NCBI RefSeq assembly: GCF_910594985.1
Contig: NZ_CAJVCE010000011.1
Span: 182,192-246,191 of the forward strand
Direction of reading: 5' to 3'
Length of the DNA: 64,000 nt
Source of the DNA: Paenibacillus allorhizosphaerae
GTDB taxonomy: Bacteria > Bacillota > Bacilli > Paenibacillales > NBRC-103111
Under the pieces are notes generated by a model. The model was not told the origin of the DNA. It did no database searches and saw only the letters and a list, made by a program, of their open reading frames with translations. Position numbers and translations under genes: made by a program. How positions within the stretch are numbered: the stretch's first letter is position 1; each line of letters begins with the position of its first letter. This document shows, piece by piece, positions 9,035 through 16,979 of this stretch.

Positions 9035-9364
9035 TTAAGCTTCCGTTGGATCGACTTCTCTCGTATCGCTGTCGGAGCCGTGCCGGCGGTTCGCCGCACA
9101 CCCTGCTGCCACCATGGGATGGATCCAGGGCTTTCCCGGCAGCCCGAACGTTTTGCGGCGAATCCGGATGCCGATCATTTTGACAGCGATTTGGCGTTGG
9201 TACCGGCTGATGGCATCGATTTGCTCGATCAGCGTTTTGCCGGCGTTCGTGCTTTCCGCGGATTCGGCCATAACCTCGATGATTTTGGCCAAGGCGCGCT
9301 GGCTTCGGGCCAGAGAGTTCAAAATATGAAGCTTGGCGCGTGTCGTTTCATCAGCCGGATGCAT
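9035..9364 (-). CDS. Small helical protein of unknown function (third of operon)
   Basis: The 109-residue protein is not recognised. Its first half is strongly helical and heptad-like (LHILNSLARSQRALAKII); its second half is basic and contains an Arg-rich stretch IGIRIRRKTFG. There is no signal peptide or membrane segment. It overlaps the preceding gene by 14 bp, so translation is coupled, and a terminator follows. The pattern of hydrophobic positions resembles that of the two upstream genes, suggesting three diverged copies or subunits of one complex. It is convergent to the sugar/spore cluster. No function is assigned. Confidence 0.6.
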   Translation of the reverse strand: MHPADETTRAKLHILNSLARSQRALAKIIEVMAESAESTNAGKTLIEQIDAISRYQRQIAVKMIGIRIRRKTFGLPGKPWIHPMVAAGCAANRRHGSDSDTREVDPTEA

Positions 9365-9707
9365 CGTTGGTTCCCCCGAGTGACATCATGTCTCCGAAGT
9401 TCTCCGTGCCTCCTGCCGCTTCCGGGGCTACCGGTTCCGGCTCGGTAAGCAGCGCCTGGAGATTTTTGGCGAGCGCTTGCTCCATTCGCGTCAAGCCGTT
9501 AATCACTTCGAGCAGCTGATTATGGATTTCTCCGGTTCTTCTTACCTGCTCGTAATGATTCATAAAATGGGATGAATCCAAATGATTGCACACCCAGTGC
9601 TTGGAGCGGGCGGCTTCGAACGCCTGCGCATCCAAGATCAAGGCAATGTTATGCTGAAACTCTTGTATCGACCGCAACATTTTATTATAAGAGGCGGATC
9701 TGCTCAT
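9351..9707 (-). CDS. Small helical protein of unknown function (second of operon)
   Basis: The 118-residue protein is not recognised. It is predicted mostly helical, including LLEVINGLTRMEQALAKNLQ, with an acidic, Gly/Ala/Pro-rich disordered tail from about residue 90. ATG 9707 follows GAGGGT on the minus strand. The segment GLTRMEQALAKNL resembles GLADLEDAIADNL in the upstream gene, indicating a common origin. It lies between the two other genes of the operon, overlapping the next by 14 bp. Confidence 0.6.
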   Translation of the reverse strand: MSRSASYNKMLRSIQEFQHNIALILDAQAFEAARSKHWVCNHLDSSHFMNHYEQVRRTGEIHNQLLEVINGLTRMEQALAKNLQALLTEPEPVAPEAAGGTENFGDMMSLGGTNDASG

Positions 9708-9736
9708 GTCATACCCTCATTTCCGTCATCCATATA

Positions 9737-10027
9737 CTATTCTCCATCATTCGGAACAACAACCTCTTTCATAACCATGAGCAAATTATCTGCTATGGCA
9801 TCTTCCAGGTCCGCCAAACCGACCAAATAGGATGCGACGATCCGGTTGACGCTGAGCGTACATTCCGTCAGCATGTCGATACTGCCGAAGCTCGGGTCTT
9901 CCTTGGGGATGTCGGTTGTCATTTGCGCCATGTGGTTGACGATTTGACGGTTGGCCTCGATAATCCGTGTCATATTCCAATGAGAAGAGGCCATATGTTC
10001 GATGATTCTGGTAACCTGACGCTCCAC
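9737..10027 (-). CDS. Small helical protein of unknown function (first of operon)
   Basis: The 96-residue protein starts at GTG 10027 with AAGGAGG seven bases upstream, a strong signal. It appears all helical, from an N-terminal ERQVTRIIEHMASSHWNMTR to a C-terminal NRIVASYLVGLADLEDAIAD. No membrane segment or known motif is visible. It leads a three-gene operon of about 100-residue helical proteins on the minus strand, ending convergently with the sugar cluster. The repeated helix pattern suggests the three proteins assemble with each other. Confidence 0.6.
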   Translation of the reverse strand: MERQVTRIIEHMASSHWNMTRIIEANRQIVNHMAQMTTDIPKEDPSFGSIDMLTECTLSVNRIVASYLVGLADLEDAIADNLLMVMKEVVVPNDGE

Positions 10028-10164
10028 CTACAGACCTCCTTCATAAAGATATCTCTACATATCTATATGCAGGGAAGCGAATCAAGTGCCATGACATGAG
10101 CCCAGTTCAACTGCTGATTGTCCGCTTGCGAGTAAACAGGATTGCTGCGTGCGTCAACCGTAAT

Positions 10165-11178
10165 TTACGCTAGCGTCCTCCAGTTCAGCAGCAGCCCGCC
10201 GTAAACAAAGCCGCTCCCGAAGCCAAACAGCAGCACGGTGTCGCCTTCCTTGATGCGTCCTTCCCGGATGCCCTGGTCGAGCGCCAGAGGAATGGTCGCC
10301 GCCGACGTATTGCCGTACCGTTCGATGGTATGAAGCGTCCGTTCCAGCGGGATGCCGGTCTTCTCGCAAACCGATTCGATAATCCGCAGATTGGCGCTGT
10401 GCGGAATGAACCAGTCGACGTCGGACGCCTCGATACCGGCCATCTCCGTCAGCTCCGCTACGCCCTTTGGAACGGTCTGCACGGCGAATTTATACACTTC
10501 ACGGCCGTTCTGTACCAGTTTTTCGCTGTCGTGAAGCCGGATGCCGTTCAGCGAAGAGGCGGTGAACGTTTTGTACAGATGCACGCCTCCGCTGCCGTCG
10601 GTTCCTCCGGTATAAGCGAGGAAGGAAGGCTGCTGCGCTGCGGAATCATCCCGCTCCACCAGCACCGCACCCGCGCCGTCCCCGAATAAGATGCAGGTGG
10701 TGCGATCGGTGTAGTCCGTTATTTTAGAGAGCGTCTCCGCGCCGATAATGAGCACTTTGCGGTGGAGACCGGAAGATACCATGCCGTCGGCCAGATGCAG
10801 CCCGTACACAAAGCCGGCACAAGCCGCGCTGAGATCCATTGAGGTCGTCTGCGTGATACCGAAATGCGCCTGCACCAAACAAGCGGTGCCAGGAAATGTG
10901 AAGTCGGGCGTGCTGGTACAGACAAGCAGCAAGTCTACATCGCCCACGGTAGTATTGTAGCGGTCGAGCAAATTTTGCACCGCTTTGATGCACAGATGGC
11001 TCGTATACTCCTCATCTTCGCTGATGCGGCGTTCGCGGATGCCTGTGCGCGGGACGATCCATTCGTCGCTCGTATCGACCATTTTCGCCAGATCGTCGTT
11101 CGTCAGCTTACGTTCCGGCACGTACGTGCCGATAGCGGTAATGCGGGATCGGGAAGCGGATGTTGCAGCGTTTGTCAC
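10165..11178 (-). CDS. fabH: 3-oxoacyl-[ACP] synthase III
   Basis: The enzyme condenses an acyl-CoA primer with malonyl-ACP to start fatty acid synthesis. The 337-residue protein carries the full thiolase-fold triad: Cys120 in DLSAACAGF, His260 in WFIPHSANLRI and Asn290 in ERYGNTSAATIP. The acyl-CoA-binding R-T-G-I is in VPRTGIRER. Length is normal. The GTG start at 11178 has AGGTGAT upstream. It stands alone, unlike the common fabHA-fabF pair. Upstream, at 11231-11256, lie inverted repeats matching the operator of the lipid regulator FapR, so malonyl-CoA-responsive repression is expected. Primer preference (branched or straight) cannot be read. Confidence 0.92.
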   Translation of the reverse strand: MTNAATSASRSRITAIGTYVPERKLTNDDLAKMVDTSDEWIVPRTGIRERRISEDEEYTSHLCIKAVQNLLDRYNTTVGDVDLLLVCTSTPDFTFPGTACLVQAHFGITQTTSMDLSAACAGFVYGLHLADGMVSSGLHRKVLIIGAETLSKITDYTDRTTCILFGDGAGAVLVERDDSAAQQPSFLAYTGGTDGSGGVHLYKTFTASSLNGIRLHDSEKLVQNGREVYKFAVQTVPKGVAELTEMAGIEASDVDWFIPHSANLRIIESVCEKTGIPLERTLHTIERYGNTSAATIPLALDQGIREGRIKEGDTVLLFGFGSGFVYGGLLLNWRTLA

Positions 11179-11230
11179 AGGAGATCACCTCATAATTAAA
11201 AGATTTGATGAGATTATTACTAAGATTTAA

Positions 11231-11256
11231 TACTAAGTATTAGTACCAAGTACTAA
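11231..11256. promoter_or_regulatory. FapR-type operator upstream of fabH
   Basis: TTAGTACCAAGTACTAA at 11240-11256 is an inverted repeat with perfect 7-bp arms. It directly abuts a second one, TACTAAGTATTAGTA at 11231-11245. This matches the TTAGTA-centred operators of FapR, which represses fatty acid genes and is released by malonyl-CoA in Bacillus. The position, 53-78 bp before the fabH start, fits promoter overlap. Confidence 0.7.
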
Positions 11257-11394
11257 AATAAACTTACACCAACTTGCTGCTTCTGTCAATGTATGGATGT
11301 GGATGCATGCGTTTCTCCGTACTGCAAAGGGTGCGTTTATTTTGGTGGTCGTTGTATAATAAGACAACAAAGCTTGGGGAAGGCGGGATTGCCG

Positions 11395-12270
11395 GTGAAA
11401 CGTAAACCGAGCGCAGGACCGACCTATGTGTCGATGCGCACGTTAAAAATTTTATCTATTCTTCTTCCTCCGACGCTGATTGGAGGATTTGAATATTTTC
11501 GCCACGATTTTTTACTGCATGAGCTGTCCATGGAAACCGGAAATTTGTACATTACGCTGTTGACGCTGCTTCTGTCGTTTTTATTTACGACGTGGATGTT
11601 CGGCCGGATCCGAACGATGAACGCCCGGTTGTCCAAGGAGCAGGCAAAGCGCGCCGTATACGAGGAGCGGGAACGTCTTGCGCAGGAGCTGCACGATAAT
11701 ATTGCGCAAATTTTATTCTTTTTGAACGTTCAGTTAAAAAAAGGCCAGATCGACGAGGCGCGTTCGGCGGTAACGGAAATCGACCTGCACTTGCGGCAGG
11801 CGATCTTCAACCTGCGCACACCGCCGGAGGAGGGCGAGAATTTCGCCGCCCGCCTTCGCGCCTGGCTGAAAGAATGGAGCGCGCTCAGCGGCATCGCCGT
11901 CGAAAGCCGCATCTCCGAATCGGCCGAAAGTCTCGCACCATCCACGGAGGTGCCTCTGTTCTCCATCATCCGCGAAGCGTTCACGAATATCCGCAAGCAT
12001 TCCATGGCCGATCAGGCGATGATTGAGCTGGGGAAGACGGATGACGAGGGCGGCTGGCGTCTGTACATTCGAGATAATGGTGCGGGCTTGAGCGGGGAGT
12101 CATTACCGGAAACGGGCGGCCGGTACGGTCTCTCGATGATTCGGAAGTGGGCTGAGGAGCTCGGCGCCACGCTAGACATTCACTCTTCCCGGGAGCATGG
12201 CATGGAATTGACCGTGACGGGACCGATAAAGAAAGGGGCAGCCGATGAAATCAAGAGTGCTCGTAGCTGA
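11395..12270 (+). CDS. NarL-type sensor histidine kinase
   Basis: The protein is a membrane sensor kinase of the HisKA_3 class. Two hydrophobic segments (about residues 17-35 and 47-66 from the GTG at 11395) flank a short outside loop. The H-box is RERLAQELHDNIAQILFF, with the HDxxxQ kinase/phosphatase motif, and a C-terminal HATPase holds DNGAGLSG and GGRYGLSMI. The frame stays open back to 11293, but a TATAAT at 11355-11360 suggests transcription starts downstream of that, so GTG 11395 is preferred. It overlaps the response regulator gene by 26 bp. The short sensor resembles LiaS/DesK-like intramembrane sensors. The signal is unknown. Confidence 0.85.
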   Translation: MKRKPSAGPTYVSMRTLKILSILLPPTLIGGFEYFRHDFLLHELSMETGNLYITLLTLLLSFLFTTWMFGRIRTMNARLSKEQAKRAVYEERERLAQELHDNIAQILFFLNVQLKKGQIDEARSAVTEIDLHLRQAIFNLRTPPEEGENFAARLRAWLKEWSALSGIAVESRISESAESLAPSTEVPLFSIIREAFTNIRKHSMADQAMIELGKTDDEGGWRLYIRDNGAGLSGESLPETGGRYGLSMIRKWAEELGATLDIHSSREHGMELTVTGPIKKGAADEIKSARS

Positions 12271-12916
12271 CGATCATCCGCTTGCACGTAAGGCGGTTCG
12301 TTCGTTAATCGAAGGGGTGGACAGCTTCGAATGGGTCGGAGAGGCCGGAAGCGGGGCCGATGCCATCCGGCTGTGCGGAGAGCTGCTGCCGGATTTGGTG
12401 CTGATGGATATCCGCATGCAGGACATGAACGGTTTGGAGGCGACCCGTCGCATCAAACAGATTTATCCACATATCCGCGTCGTCATCCTGACGGTATCGG
12501 ACGATGCGGCTGACTTATTCACGGCCATCCGGTACGGGGCCCAGGGCTACCTGCTGAAAAACATGGACCCGGACGATTGGATCACCTACCTGCAGGGGCT
12601 GCTGGACGAAGACAGCGAAATTTCCCGGCGCATGGCCGATCGTCTGCTGCAATCGTTTCGCACGGCTCATGAACCTCCTGTGTCGGAAATAGGCCCAGTC
12701 GTGCTGTCGCCCAGGGAATGCGAGATTTTGTCCTGCGTCTCCAGCGGCCAAAGCAATCGGCAAATTGCGGAAACGCTTGTCATTACCGAGAACACGGTAA
12801 AAAATCATATTAAAAATATTCTTGCCAAACTCGAGCTCGACAATCGGGTGCAGCTTACCGCTTATGCCGTACGTCACGGCTTGACACAGATCAGCCATAA
12901 ACCGGGGGGAAAATAG
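12245..12916 (+). CDS. NarL/FixJ-type response regulator
   Basis: This two-component DNA-binding regulator (223 residues) has an N-terminal receiver domain, with acidic pocket Asp9/Asp10 and phosphoacceptor Asp55 in LVLMDIRMQDMNG. It continues with TVSD and LLKNMDP, then a C-terminal LuxR-type helix-turn-helix (LSPRECEILSCVSSGQSNRQ, then ENTVKNHIKNILAKL). ATG 12245 follows AAGAAAGGGG, inside the end of the kinase gene, so the pair is translationally coupled. The target is unknown; the copper-protein and CAP genes downstream are possible but separately spaced. Confidence 0.9.
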   Translation: MKSRVLVADDHPLARKAVRSLIEGVDSFEWVGEAGSGADAIRLCGELLPDLVLMDIRMQDMNGLEATRRIKQIYPHIRVVILTVSDDAADLFTAIRYGAQGYLLKNMDPDDWITYLQGLLDEDSEISRRMADRLLQSFRTAHEPPVSEIGPVVLSPRECEILSCVSSGQSNRQIAETLVITENTVKNHIKNILAKLELDNRVQLTAYAVRHGLTQISHKPGGK

Positions 12917-12998
12917 CCCGATCGAGTCATGTTGCTTATCCAGCGGATTACGGTACATTGTTAATGGAGATAATGACCGCTGAAAGGCAGGAAAGACG

Positions 12999-13655
12999 AT
13001 GAGAAAAATATCCGTATTATTTTGTGCCATTTTTTTAATTTCGATGCTGGGGGCCACGCTGGCAAGCGCGCATGTGACGGTGCTGCCGAATGAGTCGACG
13101 CAAGGGGCATATGAGAAGTTTGCCGTCCGCGTACCGAACGAAAAAGACATTCCGACGGTAAAGGTGGAAGTGAAGTTTCCGCTGGACGCCGTATCCGTCT
13201 CCCGCTTTGAACCGAAGCCGGGCTGGAAATACGATTTGAGCAAGGACGCCAACGGCAAAATTACCGGCGTGATCTGGACGGCGACCGGCGAAGGGCTTGG
13301 TGCAACGGAATTCGCAGAGTTTTACATGCAGGGCAAAGTAGCAGATAACGCAGCTTCGATCTCTTGGAAGGCGTATCAAACCTACAAGGACGGCAGCGTC
13401 GTCGAATGGGTCGGCGCCCAAGGCTCCGACAAGCCTGCTTCCGTCACGAAGGTGAACCCGAAACCGGCCGGCGCGTCAGCCGACAGCCACGGCAACATGA
13501 CTGCGGCTCCGGGAACCGCCGGTGCACAGACCGGTCATCCGGAAACGGGCGGGGCGCCGTCCTCATCGGTGCCGTTGTACTTGTCCATCGTGTCGCTCGC
13601 GCTGGGCGTGGTTTCCCTGATCGTTGCGATCTCGGCAAAAAACAAGCGAAAATAA
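12999..13655 (+). CDS. YcnI-like copper-binding DUF1775 protein
   Basis: This exported, membrane-anchored protein has a signal peptide (residues 1-25, ending in LASA). Cleavage would expose His as residue 1 of mature HVTVLPNES. In YcnI/DUF1775 proteins that N-terminal His forms a single-histidine brace for Cu(II), with Glu and Trp nearby. The DUF1775 fold includes PNEKDIPTVKVEVKFP and GVIWTATG. A C-terminal membrane helix (about residues 189-210) ends in KNKRK and faces the domain outward. A low-complexity Gly/Ala/Ser/Thr linker separates them. In B. subtilis ycnI pairs with ycnJ and ycnK for copper uptake; neither is adjacent here. Confidence 0.85.
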   Translation: MRKISVLFCAIFLISMLGATLASAHVTVLPNESTQGAYEKFAVRVPNEKDIPTVKVEVKFPLDAVSVSRFEPKPGWKYDLSKDANGKITGVIWTATGEGLGATEFAEFYMQGKVADNAASISWKAYQTYKDGSVVEWVGAQGSDKPASVTKVNPKPAGASADSHGNMTAAPGTAGAQTGHPETGGAPSSSVPLYLSIVSLALGVVSLIVAISAKNKRK

Positions 13656-13801
13656 TAAGGAAGTGCAATTATGGGCGAAATTGCTCGGAAGGCTCCGGCA
13701 ATGCAGCATAATGGGTTCGTTTCATAAAATTGCCCGGCACGGGGGAACATGGAATTGGATAATGAAATTCAATTGCATACCTTTGGGAGGAATTGAACCG
13801 C

Positions 13802-14659
13802 ATGCTGCAAAGCTTTCGTAAAAGAAAAACAACGATGCTGCTGGTTGTTTGCCTCATCGTAAGTCTGATGTTTTCCGCTTACGCTTTTGCGTTCGGCAAA
13901 GGCACCCAAGGCCCGGACGTCTACGCCGTTCAAGGGATGCTGAAGTCGCTTGGATATTTCCAGGGCAGCATTACCGGGTACTACGGCTCTTCGACGGAAA
14001 ACGGCGTGAAGCAGTTCCAGAAAGCTTACGGGCTTCCAGTAACCGGAGCGGTGGACAGTCAAACGCTGCAGTCGATTTTGTGGGCGTACGGCAACTTGAA
14101 AATTCCGAAGCAGCCGGCGCCTCAACCGACGCCAAATCGTGGTCCGACACCAAGCCCTGTGCCTACACCAAACCCTGGCCCGACGCCGAGCCCTGCGCCG
14201 GCACCGAATCCTGTGCCGACGCCGAATCCTACGCCGCCCCCGCCCCCTGCCCCGACGCCGGAAACGGGCCCGGAGCTGTCCGCGGAAGAGCGGCAAATGA
14301 TCGACCTCGTGAATAAAGCGCGCGCGGCAGCCGGGCTGCCGGAGCTTGCCTTCGATGGGGAGCTATCCAAAGTGGCTCGGCTCAAAAGTCAGGATATGGT
14401 GGACAAAAACTATTTCTCGCACCAGTCTCCGACATACGGCTCTCCGTTTGATATGATGAAGCGGTTCGGGATACGCTACAGGACGGCAGGCGAGAACATC
14501 GCGTGCAATCAGAACGCCCAAGCGGCTCACAACGCACTGATGAATTCGTCCGGGCATCGGGCCAACATCCTGAGCAAAGACTTTACGCATATCGGCATCG
14601 GGATCGCAGACGGCGGTCCCTGCGGCCAAATGCTCACGCAGCAGTTTATCGGCAAATAA
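13802..14659 (+). CDS. Secreted PG-binding and CAP (SCP) domain protein
   Basis: This exported cell-wall protein has a signal peptide (about residues 1-30). A peptidoglycan-binding type 1 domain follows (GPDVYAVQGMLKSLGYF, FQKAYGLPVTGAVD). Then comes a Pro-rich wall-spanning linker of about 50 residues, with repeated PTPNPGPTPSP-type units. The C-terminal CAP domain, as in YkwD, contains MIDLVNKARAAAGLPEL, YFSHQSP, RTAGENIA and NSSGHRANILS. The CAP His and Glu residues are present. ATG 13802 has GGGAGG 11 bases upstream; a TTG at 13793 lies too close to that site. A terminator follows. Confidence 0.85.
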   Translation: MLQSFRKRKTTMLLVVCLIVSLMFSAYAFAFGKGTQGPDVYAVQGMLKSLGYFQGSITGYYGSSTENGVKQFQKAYGLPVTGAVDSQTLQSILWAYGNLKIPKQPAPQPTPNRGPTPSPVPTPNPGPTPSPAPAPNPVPTPNPTPPPPPAPTPETGPELSAEERQMIDLVNKARAAAGLPELAFDGELSKVARLKSQDMVDKNYFSHQSPTYGSPFDMMKRFGIRYRTAGENIACNQNAQAAHNALMNSSGHRANILSKDFTHIGIGIADGGPCGQMLTQQFIGK

Positions 14660-14671
14660 TCGATATACCGC

Positions 14672-14705
14672 AATCCCGGCCATTCTATCGGCCGGGATTT
14701 TTTGC
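14672..14705 (+). terminator. Terminator after CAP-domain gene
   Basis: AATCCCGGCC pairs with GGCCGGGATT around an 8-nt loop, followed by a T-run. Confidence 0.85.
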
Positions 14706-14912
14706 CCTTTTCTCGAGTGCACACGCACTTGGATCGCAAATTAGGCAAAAAGCCTGTTTTCATAATATTAAGAAAAACTTTAGAATTAATAGTACTTGTT
14801 CCGAACATTTTTAGGTTATGCTAAGAGGTAAGACTGAATCCTATACACGCGAGCATTCTTTCAATATTTTCATTGTTTTCATTATTTTCGTCATATAAAG
14901 GGGAAAAGTTTA

Positions 14913-15527
14913 ATGATAAACGATATGCTGCTTTCGATGATCGGACAATACGGCTATGCCGCGTTGTTTTTCGCTTTATGGCTTGGTATCGTAGGGATGC
15001 CGATTCCGGATGAAGGCATTGTAATGACGGGCGGTGCGATCGCCGCAAGCGGACTTCTCAAGCCGGTGCCCGCGTTTCTATTAACTTATCTCGGCGTCGC
15101 TTCAGGGCTTTCGCTAGGCTATGTGCTGGGCCGGTTTATCGGCACGCCCGCCATGGAGAAGCTGAAGCGGAAGAAGAACATGGTCAAATACATTCATCGA
15201 TGCGAACAGCTTGTCACCAAATACGGCAGCTTTGCGCTCGTCGTCAGCTATTTCTTCCCGGTCGTTCGGCATGTGATGCCGTATATCGTCGGGGTGAACA
15301 AAATGCGTTTCCGCACGTATGCCCTCTACTCGTACACGACCGGATTCGTATGGACGCTGCTGTTTTTCATCGCCGGCAGCTTGGCGGGCAGCCATGCGGC
15401 GGCCGTTGCCGATGTCGTCTACCGATACGGGCTGAAGCTGCTATGGATTCCGGCTGCGGCCATCGTTATCTTCATCGTGGTAAAACGGTTTTCCGCCGTC
15501 AAAGCGGAAAGGAAGCCGGCGGAGTAA
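14913..15527 (+). CDS. DedA-family membrane protein
   Basis: This 204-residue polytopic membrane protein is of the DedA/VTT superfamily, implicated in flipping undecaprenyl phosphate or phospholipids across the membrane. It carries the re-entrant region with GMPIPDEGIVMTGGAIA, the characteristic acidic D-E pair, then GRFIGTPAME. The conserved SYFFPVVRHVMPYIVGVNKM holds the functional Arg. Membrane helices are at about 10-30, 48-70, 135-155 and 168-190. ATG 14913 follows AAGGGG. It is single, with a terminator 20 bp downstream, and directly precedes gerE. Confidence 0.85.
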   Translation: MINDMLLSMIGQYGYAALFFALWLGIVGMPIPDEGIVMTGGAIAASGLLKPVPAFLLTYLGVASGLSLGYVLGRFIGTPAMEKLKRKKNMVKYIHRCEQLVTKYGSFALVVSYFFPVVRHVMPYIVGVNKMRFRTYALYSYTTGFVWTLLFFIAGSLAGSHAAAVADVVYRYGLKLLWIPAAAIVIFIVVKRFSAVKAERKPAE

Positions 15528-15546
15528 TTTCATGAGCTACTGAAGT

Positions 15547-15576
15547 GGGCATCCGTGACGGATGCCCATTTTTTAT
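15547..15576 (+). terminator. Terminator after dedA-like gene
   Basis: GGGCATCCGT pairs with ACGGATGCCC with almost no loop, then ATTTTTTAT. It separates the DedA gene from gerE. Confidence 0.85.
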
Positions 15577-15596
15577 ATACGACCCATACTTACAGC

Positions 15597-15624
15597 ACCA
15601 ATGGCGCCGCCTTTTCATAAAATG
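15597..15624 (+). promoter_or_regulatory. Possible sigma-K promoter of gerE
   Basis: AC at 15597-15598 and CATAAAATG at 15616-15624, 17 bp apart, resemble the sigma-K pattern (AC, then CATAnnnTA). In B. subtilis gerE is transcribed by sigma-K. The last -10 base deviates, so this is suggestive only. Confidence 0.4.
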
Positions 15625-15684
15625 TTTTGACTGTATCCCTAGACCTTGTATTGAAATAAAAACCCGGGCAAGGAGGGGTGACAC

Positions 15685-15879
15685 TTGAAGGGCGAACATA
15701 AAAGCAAATTTCTATTGACGAATCGCGAACGCGAAGTTTTCGAGTTGCTGGTACAAGACAAAACGACGAAAGATATCGCGCAGCAGTTGTTTATAAGCGA
15801 GAAAACTGTGCGTAATCATATTTCGAACGTGATGCAGTTTGAAACACACCGGCAGTTGGAAGTAGCGTCCGGTCGTTGA
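15685..15879 (+). CDS. gerE: GerE sporulation regulator, 5' part of an interrupted gene
   Basis: GerE is a small LuxR-type helix-turn-helix protein acting late in the mother cell on spore coat genes. Codons 1-51 (LTNREREVFELLVQDKTTKD, then LFISEKTVRNHISNVMQ) match GerE almost perfectly. At 15838 the frame enters foreign sequence, adds 13 unrelated residues and stops, giving 64 residues instead of the usual 74 and losing the dimerisation helix. The missing end is at 24489-24557. Joining both at the shared core gives 73 residues in frame. The TTG start at 15685 follows AAGGAGGGG. As it stands the gene is inactive; it looks repairable, not decayed. Confidence 0.9.
   Translation: MKGEHKSKFLLTNREREVFELLVQDKTTKDIAQQLFISEKTVRNHISNVMQFETHRQLEVASGR
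15826..15848 (+). repeat. Left attachment site (attL): core plus P' arm
   Basis: The 12-bp core AACGTGATGCAG (15826-15837) is followed by TTTGAAACACA (15838-15848), the exact reverse complement of the arm at 24456-24466. Left of the core is gerE sequence (the B half-site). Confidence 0.85.
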
Positions 15880-15991
15880 TACATAATCATAAAAAAACAC
15901 AACTTACTACAAACAAGTCCATTGCCCGCCAAGCGCCCTCCAAAGTACAATTCAACTACAATAGGCTTCATGAACTGGAGGAGGGTGGAGA

Positions 15992-16948
15992 ATGGCAAGT
16001 AAAATTCAAGCTTCGGATCGGGCTCGCGTCGGTTTTGGTTCGAAGAGAGCCAGATGGGTATTCGTGCGCAAATATTTCGCCTTGTACCTCATTTCGGTAC
16101 CGGGGATCGTGTTCTTTCTTTTGTTTAAATACGTACCGCTGCTTGGGTCGGCGATTGCCTTTCAAGACTACAACATTTTTAAAGGCATTACGGAAAGCCC
16201 CTGGGTCGGGCTCGACCAATTCAAACGAATGTTTCAATATACGGAATTTTTGATCATATTGAAAAATACGCTGTTGATCGGATTATACGACCTTGTATTC
16301 GCATTCCCTGTCCCGATCCTTCTTGCGCTTCTGCTGAACGAACTCAGAATCGCAACTTACAAAAGAATCGTGCAAACGGTCATTTACATGCCGCACTTCT
16401 TGTCATGGGTTATCGTCGGCGGAATTGTGGTCGGCTTGCTGTCTCCGACGACGGGCTTTGTCAATCACATCTTGTCATCGTTAGGAATCGAACCGATTTA
16501 TTTCCTGGGGGATAACTCGTATATCCGTACCATTCTGATCGGCTCCGGCATATGGAAAGATAGCGGATGGGGCACGATTATTTATTTAGCGGCGATCGCG
16601 GGCATTAACCCGGATCTGTATGAAGCCGCACAAATCGATGGCGCCAATCGCCTTCGTCAAACGTTTTCGATTACGATACCGTCCATCATGCCGACGATCG
16701 TCATTTTGTTCCTGCTCCATATCGGCAATTTTTTGGACTTCGGCTTCGAACGGGTTTATATTTTCCTCAATCCGCTTAACAGCACGAACGGGGAAATTCT
16801 CGATACCTATGTATACCGAGCGGGCTTGGTAGACCGGCAATACAGCTATACAACCGCAATCGGGCTGTTCAAATCGCTGGTTGGGCTTCTGCTTATCATG
16901 ATCGGCAATACGCTGAGCAGAAAAACAACGGGTGACGGGCTGTACTGA
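15992..16948 (+). CDS. ABC sugar transporter permease, LplB type
   Basis: This inner-membrane permease (318 residues) is of the carbohydrate-uptake CUT1 family, like LplB/YtcP partners. It has a cytoplasmic N-terminus and six hydrophobic helices from about residue 29. The ATPase-contacting EAA loop is EAAQIDGANRLRQTFSITIP. ATG 15992 follows CTGGAGGAGGG. It is the first cargo gene after the left end of the gerE element, 144 bp inside it, and precedes the second permease by 31 bp. No ATPase gene is in the element, normal for this group, which shares a common MsmX-type ATPase. Substrate is probably an oligosaccharide. Confidence 0.9.
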   Translation: MASKIQASDRARVGFGSKRARWVFVRKYFALYLISVPGIVFFLLFKYVPLLGSAIAFQDYNIFKGITESPWVGLDQFKRMFQYTEFLIILKNTLLIGLYDLVFAFPVPILLALLLNELRIATYKRIVQTVIYMPHFLSWVIVGGIVVGLLSPTTGFVNHILSSLGIEPIYFLGDNSYIRTILIGSGIWKDSGWGTIIYLAAIAGINPDLYEAAQIDGANRLRQTFSITIPSIMPTIVILFLLHIGNFLDFGFERVYIFLNPLNSTNGEILDTYVYRAGLVDRQYSYTTAIGLFKSLVGLLLIMIGNTLSRKTTGDGLY

Positions 16949-16979
16949 CGAATACCAAGCATACGGGAGGTGAAACGAT

